64,000 nucleotides of DNA from Roseimaritima multifibrata (GCF_007741495.1 NZ_CP036262.1:2356001-2420000); one strand, 5' to 3'. Shown: positions 46,553 through 56,147, counted from the first letter of the stretch. The notes: generated from the sequence alone by a model not told the origin. Numbers and translations are program-made.

Positions 46553-47563
46553 GTGATTCAATCGCTATCCTCTCCAACATTCACGATTGTCGTTTCCAAA
46601 GGACAATCTAGGGCTCCCGATAAGCGAAGTCTGGAAGCGACGGTTGCCGAAGCGGCAGCAACGCGTGCGGGAGTGGACGTCCTTGTCGTTCCCCATCTGT
46701 ACGATCTTGCCCCGAAAGGTGAGACGATACAGCGTTTGCGAGCGATCGAAGGGGATATCATCCTGCTGACGTGGATTTTCCCGAGGGCGGCCCATTGGGT
46801 CTTTGACCGAGCCGGCATTCGGGGCCAGTTCGGCGAAGTTTCGCTGAAGGAAGTTTTGGACGAGGATGAGGAAGAAGAGCCAACCGATCCGGAGGCAATG
46901 GACGAGAATCCGCTTACCGAAACGGTTCTTGAGGATCACCCGCGTCCCGATCGGCGAATTTTTACGCTCGATCTGCGTTTGGCGACCGATCCGCAAACCT
47001 ACCTCGATGAAATCGACCGGATTTGTGGGCTGGAGGCGACGCCATCAACCGCGTCTGCCGTAAAGCAGGCCGAACCGGGTGGGCTATTTCAGATCGAAGA
47101 GCCTACCAATCGGCGGTGGTACCCGGTCATCGATTTCAGTCGGTGCACCAACTGCATGGAATGTATTGATTTCTGTTTGTTCGGCGTTTATGGCGTCGAT
47201 GATGTGGAAACCATTCTTGTCGAACAACCCGACAGCTGCCGCAAAGGATGTCCCGCATGCAGTCGCGTCTGCCCTGCCAATGCGATCATATTTCCGCAGC
47301 ACAAAGCTCCCGGGATTGCGGGAAGTGCTGCCGTGGATGGTGGCGGTTTAAAAATCGATCTCTCGCTGCTGTTTGGGGCCCCCGACAAGGACGAGGATCC
47401 TATCGCGACCGCGGCACGCGAGCGGGACGAACAGTTGTTGCTGGCGGGCCGCAATGCCGTTGGCATCGATGATCAGTTGGCGAAACGCCAGGCGGACATT
47501 CAGGCTGGCCCGGCCGATGAGCTGGACCAGTTGCTGGACGAACTGGATGCGTTGGATCTGTAA
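46553..47563 (+). CDS. 2[4Fe-4S] ferredoxin-domain protein with novel N-terminus
   Basis: 336 residues from GTG 46553. The first 90 residues form an alpha/beta domain (FTIVVSKGQSRAPDKRSLEA, DVLVVPHLYDLAPKG, DIILLTWIFPRAAHWVF) not recognised with certainty; it faintly recalls chelatase- or flavodoxin-like folds. An acidic linker (DEDEEEEPTDPEA) follows. Cluster ligands are CTNCMECIDFC (about 198-208, CX2CX2CX3C) and CRKGCPACSRVCP (about 229-241), each able to hold a [4Fe-4S] cluster. The C-terminus ends in an acidic Leu/Asp repeat (DELDQLLDELDALDL). Probably an electron carrier or assembly protein; partner unknown. Four bases after the VanZ-like gene. Confidence 0.75.
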   Translation: MIQSLSSPTFTIVVSKGQSRAPDKRSLEATVAEAAATRAGVDVLVVPHLYDLAPKGETIQRLRAIEGDIILLTWIFPRAAHWVFDRAGIRGQFGEVSLKEVLDEDEEEEPTDPEAMDENPLTETVLEDHPRPDRRIFTLDLRLATDPQTYLDEIDRICGLEATPSTASAVKQAEPGGLFQIEEPTNRRWYPVIDFSRCTNCMECIDFCLFGVYGVDDVETILVEQPDSCRKGCPACSRVCPANAIIFPQHKAPGIAGSAAVDGGGLKIDLSLLFGAPDKDEDPIATAARERDEQLLLAGRNAVGIDDQLAKRQADIQAGPADELDQLLDELDALDL

Positions 47564-47580
47564 GTCGCTGCTGAAGCGAC
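47564..47580. terminator. short hairpin between convergent genes
   Basis: GTCGCT-GCTGA-AGCGAC, a perfect 6-bp stem, begins directly after the stop of the Fe-S gene, in the 41-bp gap before the 3' end of the MscS-like gene. Candidate two-way terminator. Confidence 0.35.
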
Positions 47581-47604
47581 CACCACTCGGGACCTGACGG
47601 CAAA

Positions 47605-50600
47605 TTAGGTTTCCTTGCCGACGTCGTCTAGTTTCGAAGCGGTTTCAGCCAGGTTCTCTTGAGGAGCAGCAGCAGCTGGTTGGTGCCAGTTGTCTGGAAT
47701 GCTGCGGATATTGAGATCCCGTTGTGGGAATGCGATTTCAATGTTGGCTTCTCGGAATCGGCGATCGATTTCCATGTGCAGTTCGTGGATGGTTTGCAGG
47801 CGGACTTCAAGGCTTGGGACGAAGCATCGAATCGTAAAGTTCAGCGTGGAATCCCCGAATTGCTCAAAGGTGATCACGTTGCGAAGGCCCGGTTGCGCGG
47901 TCGGATGCCGCTCAACGATCTCTGCTAGGATTTTGCAGACCTTTGTGGTGTCACTTCCATAGGCGACGCCTACGTCCACTTGGACTCGGCTGACCGTGTC
48001 GCTTAGCGACCAGTTTACCAGCGTCCCAGTAATCAGGTTCTTATTGGGAACGATCACTTCCTGCCGATCCCAGTTGGTGATCGTTGTGGCTCGCATGCGG
48101 ATCTTGGAAACCGAACCGGTTTCGCCGTCCAGGGTAATGACATCGCCCACTCGGATCGGTTGTTCAAATAGCAGGATGATGCCGCTGATAAAGTTTGCGA
48201 AGATTTCCTGCAGGCCAAATCCTAAGCCGACCCCCAAGCCGGCGACCAACCACTGCACGCTGCTCCAGTGCAATCCGAGGATTTTTGCGGTGACTAGCAG
48301 TCCGATCGTTGCCAAGAGGTAGCTGCTGAGGGTTGTGATCGCATAGCGGACCGCATTTTCTAGCGGCAAGCGTTGAAGGATGATTGTTTCCAGCAGTCCG
48401 GGAGCGTTTCGCACAACAACCAGGGTCAGGATCAGCATCGGGACGGCGAACAACAGGTTCGTCATCGTGATTGTTTCGAGGATCGTGCCGTCGTTTGCTT
48501 TAATTGTCCAGAGCGTGACCGCATCCAGGAAACCAAGCGCGGGCAGGACCGGGGCCCAGACTCGATACAAGCCAAACAGGACAAGCACGAACAGGCCCGC
48601 GTGAAGCAGGCGTTGGGTTTGGGCGCTGATGTCGGCAACATCGACGGCCTCGGTTTCAGGCAATTCAACCGTTCCCGGTTCACTGGCCATTCTTTCGGCC
48701 GCCGCGACCCGTTCCAGAGCCCTTGCTTTCATCTGTTGGATCGCGATCCGCCGGCGAGAAATCAAGAGCCACCGGACGGACAAGCCCGAAACAATTGTCA
48801 CTGTCGTGGCGATCCAGATCGTGCGGTAAAAGCGGAAGGATAGCTGGGTTGCCGAATAGCTATAGCCAATCATGCAAAGGACTGCCAAGCCAATCGGAAT
48901 GAGGACCAGAAGAGGGCGCCACAGCCACCATAGCTGCGAAACCCAACCGTGTGAATTTCCTGCGAAATAATGTGATGCGACCCCACGTTTTGGGTGGGAG
49001 ATCGCCCAGAAAACGGTCGCCACGACCAGCATCGCCGTTGCGAAAAAGAGCCGAGACAAACTGAGCAGATCCGCGTCGACTTCATCGCCACCTTCAAGGA
49101 CGCGCCACAAAAAGATAAGCGGGGTAACGACATTGATCATCCACCACAGGGCCCGTCGAATCGGGGTGATCACACTTGGGGGCCAGGCGAAGTGATCGGT
49201 CGCTAGTCCGCCTTGCCGGACCACCTGACGGAGGAATTCCAGCGGAAGGATCACAAAACCGGTGACGATCAGAGCGTGTCCGATGTGCTGTAGGTAGACG
49301 ATGGAGTTCAATTTTGCAGAGAGCAACCAGCCAGGACCAATCAATGCAACCGAAACAGGAATCGCTAAGATCAGGGTCCATAGAACGGATGTGAACGTCG
49401 GCTTCATGGCGCTTGCCATGCGGTGAGAGGCAGCTGCACCTAACGCGGCCAGACGTCGTTTGGCATGCCCGCGAAGATAGGTTAGGCCGGCCAAGAGGAC
49501 TGCCCAGCTGATCGATTCGACAGGGTATTCCATCGGCAATCGCCAGCTCGCTTGTCCTAGAAGCGCTAAATGCTTCCGCCCGATTAGCCATTTTGTGGCG
49601 TCATCCAAACTGTCTAGATCCTTCAGGCTGTACGGGGCAGCACTGCGGACCCATAGCAGGTGTTTGCTGATCAGTTGCCGATAAGTGCGTACTTGGCTTG
49701 CATAGGATTCCTGGGTCACGTCCATTGGCACCAAGGTTTCAATGACCAGTTCCTCGGCATCACGCAACATTTGGCGGAGCATGTCCCGTTCCATCGCGCT
49801 CGCTATGGCTTCCGGTGAATTGGGAATCGTTTCGGGACGGGAATCAATGTCCTCTAGGCGAGCTTCGATTTGGGTCAGGGTGGATTGCGCTGCTTCGACC
49901 GCTTGGGTGTTGTCGGATGCCGCGATGAGGAGAGTCGCATTGGAGGGGAGCTTGGCTTGTTTGCGTTGCAGTAGGTAGCCGACCGAACGGCTGAGCCCGC
50001 GGCTGGTGTCGAGGTCGGTTTGGACCAGTCCCTCGATCTTCTCGTAATCCTGTTTAAGTGCCGACAGTTTGCTGGTTAAGGCAATGGATTCCGATTTCTT
50101 CGTCGCCGCTTCCGAAACGAGACTCCGCCATTCGGCGAGCAGTTCGATCGAACCGGCAGCATCCTCTCGGTATTGCTCGGAGGTCGAATTGCTCAGGCGG
50201 TTGTATTTGTTGATCTGAGCCGTGATCAGGTCGGCCTGCTGGGCTGCGGCAGACTGCACCAGTTTTCCCAGCTGATCCTGGGTGGCGGCGATCTTCTTGC
50301 GGTACAGTTCCTGCTGGGCGGGTAGCAGTTCCGACTGCGCCTGGTAGGTCGCAAGTTTTTGCCTTGCGACGGCAATTTCTTGCTGCGCCGCGGCGATGCT
50401 AACCGCTTTTTCGATTCTTGCTGCTTCTTTGACGAAGGGAGAAACGTCTTCGGCCAGTGGCGGTGCGGCGTTTAGCGTTTGGATCTTGTTCTGAAGCTCC
50501 GTAACCTGGGCTGGAATTCGGAGCGCGTCTTCTTTGCGGGTGCGAATTTCCGTCGAGATCAAATCGAGCAAATTCTGTAGTTCGGTTAAGCTGTCGCTCA

Positions 50601-51102
50601 GGCGATCCTTTTCATCCTCGATCTCTTCCATCGACGAGTTTCGAGTCGCAGAGACCTCGATTTCGATCGGATTGGCTAGTGCTTCTTTGGTATTGGCGAG
50701 CTCTTTTTTAGCGGAAGCCGCGCTCGCTTCCAGTTGGCTTGCCGCCGCCTGTAGTTCGGCGATTTGAGTTAAAGCTGTGCTGGCATTTTTGTATCGTTCA
50801 AGGATTTTGCCGCGCAGTTCGTCTTCGATCGCGGTGTTGGCTTTGATCTCCTCGGTCGTTTTTTGCAGTTCTTCCTGCGTCGGCAGGGCCGTTGCCTGCG
50901 TCTGCACCGGCTTTAGCGGCGCGGGTTGAGCCGGATCGATCGGGCCGTTGAGAGACGGTTGCTGCTGAGCTCCTGCGACGTTTACGAGCAGGCAGGTGAG
51001 GAGAATCCCCAGAGCCATCGACCAAGGGCCGGATTTTGGTCGAGGCGAAGAAGCAGGTGCCAGGGTCGTGAAAGAGTGAAACTGGCTTGAGCAACACGTC
51101 AT
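47605..51102 (-). CDS. giant MscS/MscK-type mechanosensitive channel
   Basis: 1165 residues. Signal-like segment at 29-45 (ALGILLTCLLVNVAGAQ), then a long periplasmic coiled-coil region (about 75-500, Ala/Gln/Glu-rich), about ten membrane segments (530-960), and the MscS core near 955-1035: VAGLGVGLGFGLQEIFANF, LFEQPIRVGDVITLDG, VIVPNKNLITGTLVNW. This is the MscK/MscM (KefA) layout; E. coli MscK has about 1120 residues. These channels open under membrane tension and release solutes in osmotic downshock, fitting a marine organism. The C-terminal beta domain and a short polar tail are present. Monocistronic. Confidence 0.9.
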   Translation of the reverse strand: MTCCSSQFHSFTTLAPASSPRPKSGPWSMALGILLTCLLVNVAGAQQQPSLNGPIDPAQPAPLKPVQTQATALPTQEELQKTTEEIKANTAIEDELRGKILERYKNASTALTQIAELQAAASQLEASAASAKKELANTKEALANPIEIEVSATRNSSMEEIEDEKDRLSDSLTELQNLLDLISTEIRTRKEDALRIPAQVTELQNKIQTLNAAPPLAEDVSPFVKEAARIEKAVSIAAAQQEIAVARQKLATYQAQSELLPAQQELYRKKIAATQDQLGKLVQSAAAQQADLITAQINKYNRLSNSTSEQYREDAAGSIELLAEWRSLVSEAATKKSESIALTSKLSALKQDYEKIEGLVQTDLDTSRGLSRSVGYLLQRKQAKLPSNATLLIAASDNTQAVEAAQSTLTQIEARLEDIDSRPETIPNSPEAIASAMERDMLRQMLRDAEELVIETLVPMDVTQESYASQVRTYRQLISKHLLWVRSAAPYSLKDLDSLDDATKWLIGRKHLALLGQASWRLPMEYPVESISWAVLLAGLTYLRGHAKRRLAALGAAASHRMASAMKPTFTSVLWTLILAIPVSVALIGPGWLLSAKLNSIVYLQHIGHALIVTGFVILPLEFLRQVVRQGGLATDHFAWPPSVITPIRRALWWMINVVTPLIFLWRVLEGGDEVDADLLSLSRLFFATAMLVVATVFWAISHPKRGVASHYFAGNSHGWVSQLWWLWRPLLVLIPIGLAVLCMIGYSYSATQLSFRFYRTIWIATTVTIVSGLSVRWLLISRRRIAIQQMKARALERVAAAERMASEPGTVELPETEAVDVADISAQTQRLLHAGLFVLVLFGLYRVWAPVLPALGFLDAVTLWTIKANDGTILETITMTNLLFAVPMLILTLVVVRNAPGLLETIILQRLPLENAVRYAITTLSSYLLATIGLLVTAKILGLHWSSVQWLVAGLGVGLGFGLQEIFANFISGIILLFEQPIRVGDVITLDGETGSVSKIRMRATTITNWDRQEVIVPNKNLITGTLVNWSLSDTVSRVQVDVGVAYGSDTTKVCKILAEIVERHPTAQPGLRNVITFEQFGDSTLNFTIRCFVPSLEVRLQTIHELHMEIDRRFREANIEIAFPQRDLNIRSIPDNWHQPAAAAPQENLAETASKLDDVGKET

Positions 51103-51185
51103 GGCTAATCCGTTGGGCCAAATGAAATGGATTCAATTGGCTTAGTATGGATTCCCGGTGGCGAATGGCCAATCCACCAGGTTGG

Positions 51186-51383
51186 CTATGCGGCGTATTT
51201 TCCCGTTTCGATTTCTGCCGAATCCGTTTCGGTGACGCCCATTTCCTTCAGCAAGGCAGAAACCTTGGCGTCCAGTTCGTCGATCTGGGCCAAGACTTCA
51301 TCTTGGCGACGCTCCAGTTCCTCAAGCAATCCGCCGGGGGCTGAGCTGGAGTTGGTTTCTGGCGAAGAATTAAGAGCCGACAT
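51186..51383 (-). CDS. small coiled-coil protein, 65 aa
   Basis: Polar start (SALNSSPETNSSSAPGG) followed by a single heptad-patterned helix, LLEELERRQDEVLAQIDELD to VSALLKEMG, and a short acidic tail. The helix is protein-like and strongly amphipathic. No ribosome site of note. It lies 83 bp upstream of the channel gene on the same strand; the channel also starts with coiled coils, but any link is only positional. Function unknown. Confidence 0.5.
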   Translation of the reverse strand: MSALNSSPETNSSSAPGGLLEELERRQDEVLAQIDELDAKVSALLKEMGVTETDSAEIETGKYAA

Positions 51384-51532
51384 GCGCTAAGACCCGAACG
51401 CGAAAGAGATGTCTGTGCGACAAAGGCACACGACACCAATCGGCGATCGGCGAGGCTTATCTGACTCGGACCCGCGAGGTTCGCGTCACGTAAAGAGCGA
51501 TGTTTGCGGGTTTTTTTGAGTTTAGGTAATCT

Positions 51533-51556
51533 GCGGCGTCCTTGCGGGATCGCCGC
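51533..51556 (-). terminator. hairpin downstream of rpmJ
   Basis: GCGGCG (51533-51538) and CGCCGC (51551-51556), with inner partial pairing TCC/GGGA, lie 16 bases after the rpmJ stop on the minus strand. No T-run directly after, so a moderate candidate. Confidence 0.4.
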
Positions 51557-51571
51557 CGTCAAACCTGGGTT

Positions 51572-51724
51572 TTATCGGCGAGCTTTCTTAACTTTTGCGC
51601 CACCCTGGCGAACTTTAAAGCGTGGATTGCTTTTGCAAATCACGTAAACACGGCCACGACGACGGACAACTTGGCAGTCAGGGTGGCGATATTTTAGGGC
51701 TCCGATTGAGCTTACGACCTTCAT
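51572..51724 (-). CDS. rpmJ: 50S ribosomal protein L36 (zinc-free YkgO-like type)
   Basis: 50 residues from ATG 51724 with AGAGAAG upstream; 28 extra residues in frame before it are not L36-like. The body [31 protein letters not shown] is characteristic of L36. Only two of the usual Cys/His zinc ligands remain clearly placed (Cys in HPDCQ and VICK), as in the zinc-independent C-minus paralogue. It stands alone rather than in the S13-S11 operon, typical for the second L36 type. Confidence 0.9.
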   Translation of the reverse strand: MKVVSSIGALKYRHPDCQVVRRRGRVYVICKSNPRFKVRQGGAKVKKARR

Positions 51725-51864
51725 AGGACTTCTCTTATGGTTCGATTTCGACTGATAAACTATTTGAATTGGGGGCTCGGCAGCGACCCAAGTAACGATC
51801 AGAATCACGGATTCTACTAAAAGGCCACCTCAAGGCAACGCCACCTTTGAATTTCGGGGTTCCG

Positions 51865-53058
51865 ATGCGAATAGCATATTTTGATTGTTTAAGCGGAATT
51901 AGCGGTGATATGACTCTAGGAGCACTAATTGACGCCGGAGCCTCGCTGGAAAAAATTCGCGAGGGAATCCGAAGTTTAGGGCTCGGAGAGGTGCAAATCG
52001 GCGTTGAAGAGGTGCACAAATGTGGATTTCGGGCGATTCAGGTCTCGATTGAGCATCCTCCGGAGCACGCACACCGACACCTTCATCATATTGAAGCGAT
52101 GATCGACCAAGCGGAGGCGATTCGTCCAGCTGCAAAAGAATTAGCGAGGCAGATTTTTACCGCTTTGGGGGAAGCCGAAGCGAAAGTGCATGGCACGACG
52201 CTAAAAAAAGTCCACTTCCACGAAGTCGGAGCGATCGATTCGATTGCGGATATCGTCGGGACCGCGATCGCGATGGATGATTTAGGGATTGAAGCGATTG
52301 AGGCATCGGCGGTTCCGACCGGCTGTGGATCGATCGAAATTGCTCACGGTCGGGTTTCGGTGCCGGCCCCTGCGACGGCGGAGCTGCTGCGAGGGATCCC
52401 GATCGCACCTTGTGATATTGATTTCGAACTGACGACGCCGACCGGGGCCGCGATCCTGAAGGCAACGGCTCGTCGCTTCGGTTCGTTGCCCAGCATGACC
52501 CCCGAATCGGTCGGCTATGGGTCGGGGCAAAAAGACCTAGAGGGGCAGGCGAACGTCTTGCGTGTGTTGATCGGAGAGTGTGTCGAGACCGATCCCTGTT
52601 GGCCGGTCGAATACGACCGTGTGACGGTTCTGGAAACCAATATCGACAACACCACCGCGGAGGACCTTGCAGCGGCGACGCGTCAATTGATGGAAGCAGG
52701 GGCCGTTGACGTTTATCAAACGCCATGTCTGATGAAGAAAGGCCGGTCAGGCGTCTTGTTGACCGTATTGTGTGGAGACGGAAGGGCTGTCGAGCTGGAG
52801 CGTTTGTTGTTTCAGGCAACCGGAACGATTGGGATTCGTCGCCATCGAGTCGATCGGCACAAACTGCCCCGCCGCGAAGCGAGCCGCGAAACGACGCTTG
52901 GTCCTGTGGCAGGCAAGGAATGTCAGCTCCCCGATGGGAACTGGCGATTTGCCGCGGAGTACGAGGCACTGCGAACGATTGCCGAATCGCGAAACCTGTC
53001 CGTCCACCAGGTCCGTTTATTGATTGATTCACCCAGTGATCGCAGTACCGATGTTTGA
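51865..53058 (+). CDS. larC: nickel pincer cofactor biosynthesis protein LarC
   Basis: About 397 residues from ATG 51865 with GGGG upstream; the frame begins at 51847. Matches LarC (DUF111): MRIAYFDCLSGISGDMTLGA, the HRHLHHIEAMID His-rich metal region, KVHFHEVGAIDSIADIVG, then FELTTPTGAAIL and the C-terminal ETNIDNTTAEDLA part. LarC inserts nickel into the pyridinium bis-thioacid precursor to form the pincer cofactor of lactate racemase and related enzymes. Full length, without the frameshift that splits larC in lactobacilli. larB and larE are not in the window. First gene of a plus-strand run with DUF58, YggS and hemL. Confidence 0.92.
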   Translation: MRIAYFDCLSGISGDMTLGALIDAGASLEKIREGIRSLGLGEVQIGVEEVHKCGFRAIQVSIEHPPEHAHRHLHHIEAMIDQAEAIRPAAKELARQIFTALGEAEAKVHGTTLKKVHFHEVGAIDSIADIVGTAIAMDDLGIEAIEASAVPTGCGSIEIAHGRVSVPAPATAELLRGIPIAPCDIDFELTTPTGAAILKATARRFGSLPSMTPESVGYGSGQKDLEGQANVLRVLIGECVETDPCWPVEYDRVTVLETNIDNTTAEDLAAATRQLMEAGAVDVYQTPCLMKKGRSGVLLTVLCGDGRAVELERLLFQATGTIGIRRHRVDRHKLPRREASRETTLGPVAGKECQLPDGNWRFAAEYEALRTIAESRNLSVHQVRLLIDSPSDRSTDV

Positions 53059-53923
53059 CGCCGAGTTTCTCAAACGGTTGGAATACCTTTCGCTTCTCTC
53101 CAAGCAAGCTTTCAATGGGAAATTGCTTGCTCAGCGGCGGAGTAAACGAATTGGCAGCGGGATCGAATTTGCTGACCATCGCGACTATCTGTATGGCGAT
53201 GATTTGCGGTACCTGGACTGGAACGTTTTTGCACGCCACGGAGACCTGCTGTTGAAGCGGTTTCAGGAGGAGGAAGATCTGCACGTCTACCTGCTTCTGG
53301 ACGCAAGCGCCAGCATGGACACGGGCGAGCCGAATAAATTTCGATTCGCTCGGCAGATTGCAGCGGCTCTTGCCTATATCGCGTTGGCCGATATGGATCG
53401 TGTGAGCGTCGTTGCCTACGATCACAAAATCGTGAACACCTTGCCGCTGATGCGTGGCAAAAACAATGTGCTGCGGTTGCTTGAGTTCCTTGAATCTTTG
53501 TCTGCCGGCGGAGAGGGTACGGACTTAAAGGCCGTGGTCGATGATTTTTCACGACGAGCCAGCAAACGTGGTTTGGCGTTGGTGATTAGTGACCTGTATG
53601 ACCAGGAAGGATTTCAGGCGGGGATCGATCGCCTGCGTCATCAGCGATTTGACCCGCATGTGATTCAGGTTCAGTCTCCACAGGAGGTTTCTCCGCCATG
53701 GCTTGGAGATATCGAACTGGTCGACGCGGAAACCGGTCGACGTTCCAATCGAACGATCACCCAGGAGGCACGGCAGCGGTACCTTGATCGCTTCGCTTTG
53801 TTCAATGAATCGGTCGAGAAATACTGTCACTCGTACGGTCTAAGCCATGCTCGGGCTACATCCGATGTCCCCTTTGATGCGGTATTGTTAAAGATGATGC
53901 GAACCGCGAATTTTACTCAATAG
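53051..53923 (+). CDS. DUF58 (von Willebrand A-like) protein
   Basis: 290 residues from ATG 53051, overlapping the larC stop by 8 bp; an upstream TTG at 53024 is less likely. The N-terminus has the DUF58 core (SGIEFADHRDYLYGDDLRYLDWNVFAR) and then a vWA-like fold with a MIDAS loop LLDASASMD and a second motif GTDLKAVVDD. DUF58 proteins normally pair with MoxR AAA+ ATPases in chaperone-like assembly of metal enzymes; here the neighbour is LarC and no moxR is in view. The coupling to a nickel-cofactor gene is intriguing but may be chance. Cytosolic or membrane-peripheral. Confidence 0.87.
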   Translation: MFDAEFLKRLEYLSLLSKQAFNGKLLAQRRSKRIGSGIEFADHRDYLYGDDLRYLDWNVFARHGDLLLKRFQEEEDLHVYLLLDASASMDTGEPNKFRFARQIAAALAYIALADMDRVSVVAYDHKIVNTLPLMRGKNNVLRLLEFLESLSAGGEGTDLKAVVDDFSRRASKRGLALVISDLYDQEGFQAGIDRLRHQRFDPHVIQVQSPQEVSPPWLGDIELVDAETGRRSNRTITQEARQRYLDRFALFNESVEKYCHSYGLSHARATSDVPFDAVLLKMMRTANFTQ

Positions 53924-53934
53924 ATCGTGATTTG

Positions 53935-54693
53935 ATGCTTGAATTTCATGCTCCGCTTCCCGCTGCGACCGTCGCCCGCGTGCGAGACAACTGGCTGTCG
54001 CTCCAGGCCGACGTCGCCGCTGCAGCCCAGCGTGCCAACCGCCAACCCGATTCCATTCGTGTGGTTGGCGTTACCAAATACGTCGATCCTGAAACCGCCG
54101 CTTGTTTGCCTGCGGCCGGTTGTCTGGATCTGGGCGAAAACCGGCCGCAGATGCTATGGGAAAAACATGCTTGGCTGCAGGAACACGCGATCGATGCAGC
54201 TCCGGTCCGCTGGCATTTAATCGGACACCTGCAACGCAATAAGCTGCGACGCACCGTCCCTTGTTTGGAGCTTCTGCATAGCGTCGACAGTCTTCGCTTG
54301 GCGACATCGCTGGGGGAGCAGACCGCCGGCAAGGCACTTCGTCGTATTCCGCTGCCCGTCCTGCTAGAGATCAATATCAGCGGAGAGGACGCGAAAACGG
54401 GGCTTACCCCTCAAGAAGCACGGGATGTCTTGGAGGCGACGCTGCCATACGATGGAATCCAGGTGATCGGATTGATGGGCATGGCGGGTTTTTCCTCCAG
54501 CCCCAAACAGGCACAAGCTGAATTCGCTCAGCTACGATGCTGGCGAGACGCCTGGCAATCCGAATTTGGTCTGTCCCTCCCCGAGCTGTCGATGGGGATG
54601 AGTGGCGACTTTGAAGCGGCGATTGCCGAAGGAGCGACCCTCTTGCGGATTGGCTCTAGGTTGTTCGAGGGAATCGAACGGAGGCCAGCGTAA
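53935..54693 (+). CDS. YggS/PLPBP-family pyridoxal phosphate-binding protein
   Basis: 252 residues from ATG 53935. PLP-binding Lys is in VVGVTKYVD (residue 48); WHLIGHLQRNKLR, the segment LLEINISGEDAKTG, the LMGMAGFS strand and the C-terminal LSMGMSGDFEAAIAEGATLLRIGS phosphate-binding part are all present. These proteins help balance free PLP and amino acid levels and have no clear catalytic reaction. It starts 11 bp after the DUF58 gene and is surely in the same transcript. The next gene, hemL, is itself PLP-dependent. Confidence 0.9.
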   Translation: MLEFHAPLPAATVARVRDNWLSLQADVAAAAQRANRQPDSIRVVGVTKYVDPETAACLPAAGCLDLGENRPQMLWEKHAWLQEHAIDAAPVRWHLIGHLQRNKLRRTVPCLELLHSVDSLRLATSLGEQTAGKALRRIPLPVLLEINISGEDAKTGLTPQEARDVLEATLPYDGIQVIGLMGMAGFSSSPKQAQAEFAQLRCWRDAWQSEFGLSLPELSMGMSGDFEAAIAEGATLLRIGSRLFEGIERRPA

Positions 54694-54764
54694 CGGCTGG
54701 TTTTATCAATCAAGATCGTCAAGATATCAAAACATCAACGTTCCACTTTAACGCAAAAATTGTC

Positions 54765-56096
54765 ATGACCGATTCAAAATCAACTTCAGCAAACTCGTTG
54801 GCTCATCAAGCAGGACCCGCTAGTCAGGCTGCATTCGAACGAGCTTGCAAGCTCATGCCTGGCGGTGTGAACAGTCCTGCACGAGCCTTTGGTGCTGTTG
54901 GGGGATCGCCGCTCTTTGTCAAGCAAGCTTCCGGAGCTTGGCTGGAAGATATCGATGGAAATCGCTTCCTGGATTTCATTGGCTCTTGGGGCCCGATGAT
55001 TTTAGGACACGCCCATCCGCAGGTGATCGAAGCGATTCAGCAGGCGGTCGTACGAGGGACCAGTTACGGGGCACCGACGGAAGCGGAATCGGGACTGGCT
55101 GAACAGATCATCGAAGCGGTTCCAAGCATCGAACGTGTTCGCTTGGTCAATTCGGGCACCGAAGCGACGATGAGTGCCATCCGGGTCGCTCGCGGTGCTA
55201 CGGGGCGAGACAAGGTGATCAAGTTCGCGGGAAATTATCACGGTCATGTCGATAGCTTGCTGGTTGCAGCGGGGAGTGCCGCAGCGACGCTGGGAGTCCC
55301 CGATTCGCCGGGTGTTACGTCGGGAGCCACTGAGGACACGATTGTGCTCCCCTACAACGACGCTCAGGCGGTTGCCGACGCTTTGCAAACCTATGACGGG
55401 CAAGTTGCGGCGATCATTCTGGAGCCGGTTGTTGGGAACATGGGGTGCGTCCCGCCGGAACCAGGTTTCTTGCAGCAACTGCGAGACCTGACGACGGCAG
55501 CCGGGACGATTTTGATATTTGATGAAGTGATGACCGGATTCCGGTTGGCCTATGGTGGGGCTCAGGAATATTTCGGTGTGACTCCCGACATGACAACGCT
55601 CGGGAAGATCGTTGGCGGTGGTATGCCTCTGGGAGCCTACGGAGGCCGTGCCGATATCATGTCTCAGGTCCTGCCTGCCGGTCCCGTTTTTCAAGCGGGG
55701 ACGTTAAGCGGAAATCCGGTTGCGGTGGCAGCGGGAAGTGCAACTCTGAAACAGCTGAAAGAAAACCCGCCGTACGCTCAGCTTGAGGAAATGGGAGCTC
55801 GATTGGCTACGGGGCTGTCGGCGGCTGCCGCCGCTGCGGGGTTGCCGTATCAGCTTCAGCGAGTTGGCAGCATGATGACGCTGTTCTTCAACGAAGCTCC
55901 GGTTCGCAATTGGGATGAAGCCGACCGCAGTGACCGTAAGCGGTTCGCTGACTATTTCTGGGGGATGATGAAAAACGGGATCTACATGCCTTGCAGTCAG
56001 TTCGAAGCGCTCTTCTTCAGCCAAGAGCATGGGGCAAGCGAAATGGATCAGACCATCGAAGCTGCCCACAAAGTCTGTGCGGACCTAGTAAAATAG
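54765..56096 (+). CDS. hemL: glutamate-1-semialdehyde 2,1-aminomutase
   Basis: 443 residues, class III aminotransferase family. It converts glutamate-1-semialdehyde to 5-aminolevulinate, the last step of the C5 route to haem and other tetrapyrroles. Diagnostic parts: LMPGGVNSPARAFGAVGGSP near the start, SGTEATMSAIRVARGATGRD, IKFAGNYHGHVDSLLV, FDEVMTGFRLAYGGAQ and the PLP Lys at residue 281 in TTLGKIVGGGMPLGAYGG. Length and order are standard. It lies 71 bp after the YggS gene, perhaps with its own promoter. Cytosolic homodimer in known cases. Confidence 0.95.
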   Translation: MTDSKSTSANSLAHQAGPASQAAFERACKLMPGGVNSPARAFGAVGGSPLFVKQASGAWLEDIDGNRFLDFIGSWGPMILGHAHPQVIEAIQQAVVRGTSYGAPTEAESGLAEQIIEAVPSIERVRLVNSGTEATMSAIRVARGATGRDKVIKFAGNYHGHVDSLLVAAGSAAATLGVPDSPGVTSGATEDTIVLPYNDAQAVADALQTYDGQVAAIILEPVVGNMGCVPPEPGFLQQLRDLTTAAGTILIFDEVMTGFRLAYGGAQEYFGVTPDMTTLGKIVGGGMPLGAYGGRADIMSQVLPAGPVFQAGTLSGNPVAVAAGSATLKQLKENPPYAQLEEMGARLATGLSAAAAAAGLPYQLQRVGSMMTLFFNEAPVRNWDEADRSDRKRFADYFWGMMKNGIYMPCSQFEALFFSQEHGASEMDQTIEAAHKVCADLVK

Positions 56097-56147
56097 CCTC
56101 CTAAAGCTCCCTTTTGCCTACTAGATCTTTACTGCCAGAGTCTTCCC

